Source: an uncultured Myxococcales bacterium
GTDB taxonomy: Bacteria > Myxococcota_A > Bradymonadia > Bradymonadales > Bradymonadaceae
Reading direction: 5' to 3'
Length of the DNA stretch: 8,032 nt
Assembly (NCBI GenBank): GCA_913058025.1
Contig: CAJXPN010000154.1
Span: 1 to 8,032 of the forward strand
The notes under the pieces were generated by a model. The model did no database searches, was not told where the DNA came from, and was given only the letters and a program-made list of their open reading frames with translations. Shown in pieces: positions 5,500-8,032 of the stretch (its first letter is position 1; each line of letters opens with the position of its first letter). The translations under genes were made by a program, and so were the position numbers.

Positions 5500-5647
5500 G
5501 GGTCGAAATTAGATCGAAAAAAATACCGAGCCACGAAAAAAATGTGCCGCGGCGAGGGGTTACGGCCGATTTTGATCGAATGGCATCAAAAGACGAGTGA
5601 TCGCATGAGATCACCTCTCGGGGGGTCTCCGTCGTCGATGGAGCCGC
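5500..5647. other. Non-coding spacer with two A-tracts between array and kinase gene
   Basis: The 148 bp carry an exact direct repeat CGAAAAAAAT at 5515-5524 and 5534-5543, whose starts are 19 bp apart, about two helical turns, so the two A7 tracts would bend DNA in the same direction. TCGAA recurs at 5503, 5514 and 5576. Closer to the kinase is a dyad GTGATC-gcatga-GATCAC (5597-5614). No gene with a ribosome site was found on either strand. The A-tracts may belong to the origin or to the terminator proposed at 5517-5552. Confidence 0.45.
5517..5552 (-). terminator. Weak intrinsic terminator candidate after the kinase gene
   Basis: On the minus strand CCGCGGCAC (5552-5544) can pair with GTGGCTCGG (5534-5526) at 7 of 9 positions around a T-rich loop, followed after TA by seven T (5523-5517). 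This lies about 100 nt beyond the kinase stop and would keep transcripts out of the array. The stem is imperfect and the T-rich loop unusual, so confidence is low. A perfect stem CGCTCAA-tcg-TTGAGCG (5645-5661) spans the kinase stop codon itself but lacks a T-run. Confidence 0.3.
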
Positions 5648-7983
5648 TCAATCGTTGAGCGTATCCATCTGGTAGACGGCGTCGTCGAGCGCGGCGATGA
5701 GCTCGGAGCGGGAGAACGGCTTGGAGAGTTGGATGGGGAGGTCCGGGAGGCGGGCGTGGGAGGCCGGGAGCACCGGATAGCCCGACATCAGGACGACCTG
5801 GAGGTTCGGGTAGAGCGCGCGGACGCGCTCGGAGAGCTCGGGGCCCTGGACTGTCCCAGGCATGACAGCGTCGCTGAGGATCACGTGGGGAGGCTCGTCC
5901 ATGTGTTCGAGCAGCTCGAGCGCGTCTGCGGCGTTCTCGAGCGCGGTGACCTCGTGTCCCATGCTCTCGAGGACGCTCTCGAGCGCCCGACGCACCGAGG
6001 CGTCGTCCTCGACGAGCATGATCCGGAGCGCGTCCTCGAGGCTCGGCTGGTAGTCCACCTCGGAGATCGCGGAGAGGCTGCCCTCGTGGCTCGGGAAGAA
6101 GAGCGTGACGGTCGTGCCTTCGCCTGGCTCGCTCGTGATGCGCGTCGCGCCTTGGGACTGGACGACGAACCCGTGCACCATCGAGAGCCCCATCCCCGTC
6201 CCTTCGTCGACGGGCTTCGTGGTGAAGAAGGGCTCGAAGGCGCGCTGGATCACCTCGGGAGTCATCCCCTCACCCGTATCCTGCACTCGCACGCGCGCGT
6301 AACGTCCGGTGTCGAGCGCGAGGTCGGGCTCGTGCTCGAGGATGACCTCGTCGACGCCTATAGTGAGGACCCCGCCCCGCTTCATCGCGTCCCTGGCGTT
6401 GATCGCCAGGTTGAGCAGCGCGTTCTCGAGCAGCGCCACGTCGATCTGGATGAGGCACGGGAAGTGGTCGAGCTCGAGCTCGATGTCGATGGTCGCCGGG
6501 ATCGTCCGCTTCAGCATGCTCTCGACGCGCACGAGCGTGTCGTTGAGATCGATGACTCGGGGTGAGAGGTTCGCGCGCCTGCCGCTCGAGAGGAGCTGGC
6601 GCGTCAGGCGCGCGCCGCGCGTCGTCGCGTCGATGGCGTCGCGCAGGCATGCGGAGACGAACTCGCCAGGCGGGAGCTCGTCCTGGATGAGCTCGAGGTT
6701 GGACTGGATGACGAAGAGCAGGTTGTTGAAGTCGTGCGCGACCCCGCCCACGAGCCTCCCCAGCGCCTCCATCTTCTGCTGCTGGAGCGCGACGTCGACG
6801 GCGCGGCGAGCGTCTGTGACGTCGTCGCAGATCCCGAGGATGCCGATGATCTCGTCCTCGGGTCCCTTCATGCACATGTTGCGGATCACGATCGTGCGCT
6901 CGTCGCCGCTCTCGTGCCTGATGACCACCTCCTTGCTGAACGTGTTGATTTCGCCGTCCAGGATCCTCTTCTCGTCGATGGGGTCGACCTCTTCAGTGAC
7001 GATCCAGCCTGGCGGGTGCACGGTCTCGAGGCCGAAGACCTCTTCGGTCGTCTCGGCGCCCACCGCGAGCGCGAAGGGGAGGTTGCAGCCCTGGATCATC
7101 TGAGCGGTGTCCTTCCAGTAGATCATGCTCGGGACGTGGTCGACGATGACCTTGCGCAGAGCGCTCTCGCGCTCGTGCGCGCGCTCGAGCCGCCGCTGCT
7201 CGGTGACGTCGCGGATGATCGCGGTCGCGAAGCGCTCGTCCCCCTCGATGTAGTAGTAGAGGCTGGCCTCCCCAGAGAACAACGTCCCGTCCCGGTGCCT
7301 CGCCTCGACCATACGCGGCTTGACGTGGGACCCGCCCGCGCCGGAGACGAAGCGCTCGGCCGCGTCGCTGTGGAACTCCTGGTGCTCCGGCGGGATGAGC
7401 ACGCCGATGAACTCCCCGACGATCGCCTCGCGGGTCCAACCGAACATCCGCTCCGCGGCGTTGTTGAAGGAGACGACTCTGCGGCTCGAGTCGGTCGTGA
7501 CGATCGCGTCGGGGGCGCGGTCGTGGAGCTGCTGGAGCCGGCGCTCGCTGCGCGCTCGCGCGCTCCGCTCCATCTCGAGTTCGCGATCGTGTTGTGCGCG
7601 CTCGAGTGCCTCGCGCACGAGGTCGGTCGCGCTGCTGAAGAACGCGAGCTCCTGGTCCGTGGGTGTGCGGGGGGTCTCGTAGTAGAGCGCGAACGTGCCG
7701 AGCACGTCCCCGTGTGTCCCCCTTATGGGTTCGCTCCAGCACGCGCGCATCCCCGAGAGCAGCGCGATGTCCTGGTAGTCGCGCCAGCACGGGTCGTCGA
7801 TGATGTCCTCGGTGATCTGGCGCTCGCCCACGTACGCGGCCGTCCCGCAGGTCCCAACGTTCGGACCGAGCGTGATGTCCGTGATGACGGACGCGTACGC
7901 CTCTGGCAGCCCCCTGGACGCCGCGCAATACAAGGACTCTCGATCGGCGTTCTTGAGCATGATCGACGGCGACACCCCCACGG
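5648..7983 (-). CDS. Hybrid sensor histidine kinase (GAF-PAS-PAS-HisKA-HATPase-REC), 5' truncated
   Basis: The kinase would sense a signal through GAF/PAS domains, autophosphorylate and pass phosphate to its own receiver. Numbering from the GTG at 7981 gives 777 residues. In order: GAF domain missing its start (1-120, with LGPNVGTCGTAAY and CWSEPIRG), a charged coiled coil (120-150), PAS/PAC (about 152-265), a second PAS (about 277-395, MIYWKD...GCN), HisKA (about 403-465) with phosphorylatable His416 in VGGVAHDFNN, HATPase with N box LLNLAINARDAM (522-533), G1 DTGEGM, FEPFFTTK and GTGMGLS (594-600), and a receiver (about 652-770) with acidic E658/D659, phosphoacceptor Asp704 and Lys754 in SKPF. 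All catalytic residues are present. No membrane segment is seen, so it is probably cytoplasmic, unless one lies in the lost N-terminus. The frame is open to the last genuine base, and its only upstream stop comes from the adapter, so GTG 7981 is not the real start. The partner and output are unknown. Confidence 0.92.
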
Positions 7984-8032
7984 CTGTCTCTTATACACAT
8001 CTCCGAGCCCACGAGACAGGCAGAAATCTCGT
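7984..8032. other. Illumina Nextera adapter read-through (artefact)
   Basis: The last 49 bases are synthetic: CTGTCTCTTATACACATCT (7984-8002, Tn5 mosaic end), CCGAGCCCACGAGAC (8003-8017, read 2 adapter), AGGCAGAA (8018-8025, which I recognise as the i7 index N703) and ATCTCGT (8026-8032, the start of the P7 tail). Genuine DNA ends at 7983, which is therefore a contig end. Minus-strand frames entering here give the peptides MYKRQ and MCIRDS, typical adapter translations, and should not be annotated as protein N-termini. Confidence 0.97.

Noticed and set aside
5408..5614. Small minus-strand gene between kinase and array
   Set aside because: GTG start without a spaced Shine-Dalgarno, and two thirds of it is translated repeat DNA. 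The nearby AGGTGATCTCATG leads only to a 6-codon frame.
5729..6565. 278-codon plus-strand frame opposite the kinase
   Set aside because: Shadow of the histidine kinase, whose catalytic motifs prove the minus-strand frame.
7723..7998. Minus-strand proteins starting MYKRQ or MCIRDS
   Set aside because: Their N-termini are encoded by Nextera adapter and the rest is out of frame with the kinase.

Overview
The window looks like one end of a plasmid, or of a plasmid-like secondary replicon, from a GC-rich bacterium. Coding regions use G or C heavily at third codon positions. The elaborate hybrid sensor kinase and the overall style would suit a myxobacterium-like or other high-GC proteobacterial host, but nothing here fixes the taxon. 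All five recognisable genes lie on the minus strand, so they read from high to low coordinates.

Layout in the direction of transcription: (1) 7984-8032 is not biology. It is Illumina Nextera read-through: transposon mosaic end, adapter, an 8-base i7 index and the first bases of the P7 tail. (2) 5648-7983 is a hybrid sensor histidine kinase (GAF-PAS-PAS-HisKA-HATPase-receiver). Its N-terminus is cut off by the adapter. (3) 5500-5647 is a short non-coding stretch with two A-tracts and a weak terminator-like hairpin. (4) 4988-5499 is a tandem array of fifteen 32-bp repeats plus one degenerate slot, exactly 512 bp in total. (5) 4663-4987 is an AT-richer upstream region with two dyads and a TATATATAT block. 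(6) 2887-4662 is a 591-residue unrecognised protein with the look of a DNA-binding replication initiator. (7) 2149-2817 is a roughly 7-TM membrane protein of unknown role. (8) 1873-2148 is a non-coding control region with a perfect dyad. (9) 814-1863 is an HTH-ParA ATPase, overlapping by 8 nt the start of (10) a ParB-like protein at 1-821 that runs off the window.

My reading is that Rep-like protein, iteron-like array, AT-rich flank and parAB together form a replication and partition module. The order parA then parB, with a DNA-binding domain fused in front of the ParA ATPase, matches type Ia plasmid partition (P1/F style), where ParA also represses its own promoter. A perfect dyad upstream of parA and one upstream of the rep-like gene share the pattern GACnnCATCC..TGnnGTC. 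This suggests one regulator may couple copy control to partition.

The strongest candidates for something new are the 32-bp array with its modular, helically phased structure and the unrecognised initiator-like protein next to it. No tRNA, rRNA, CRISPR, insertion sequence or transposase was seen.
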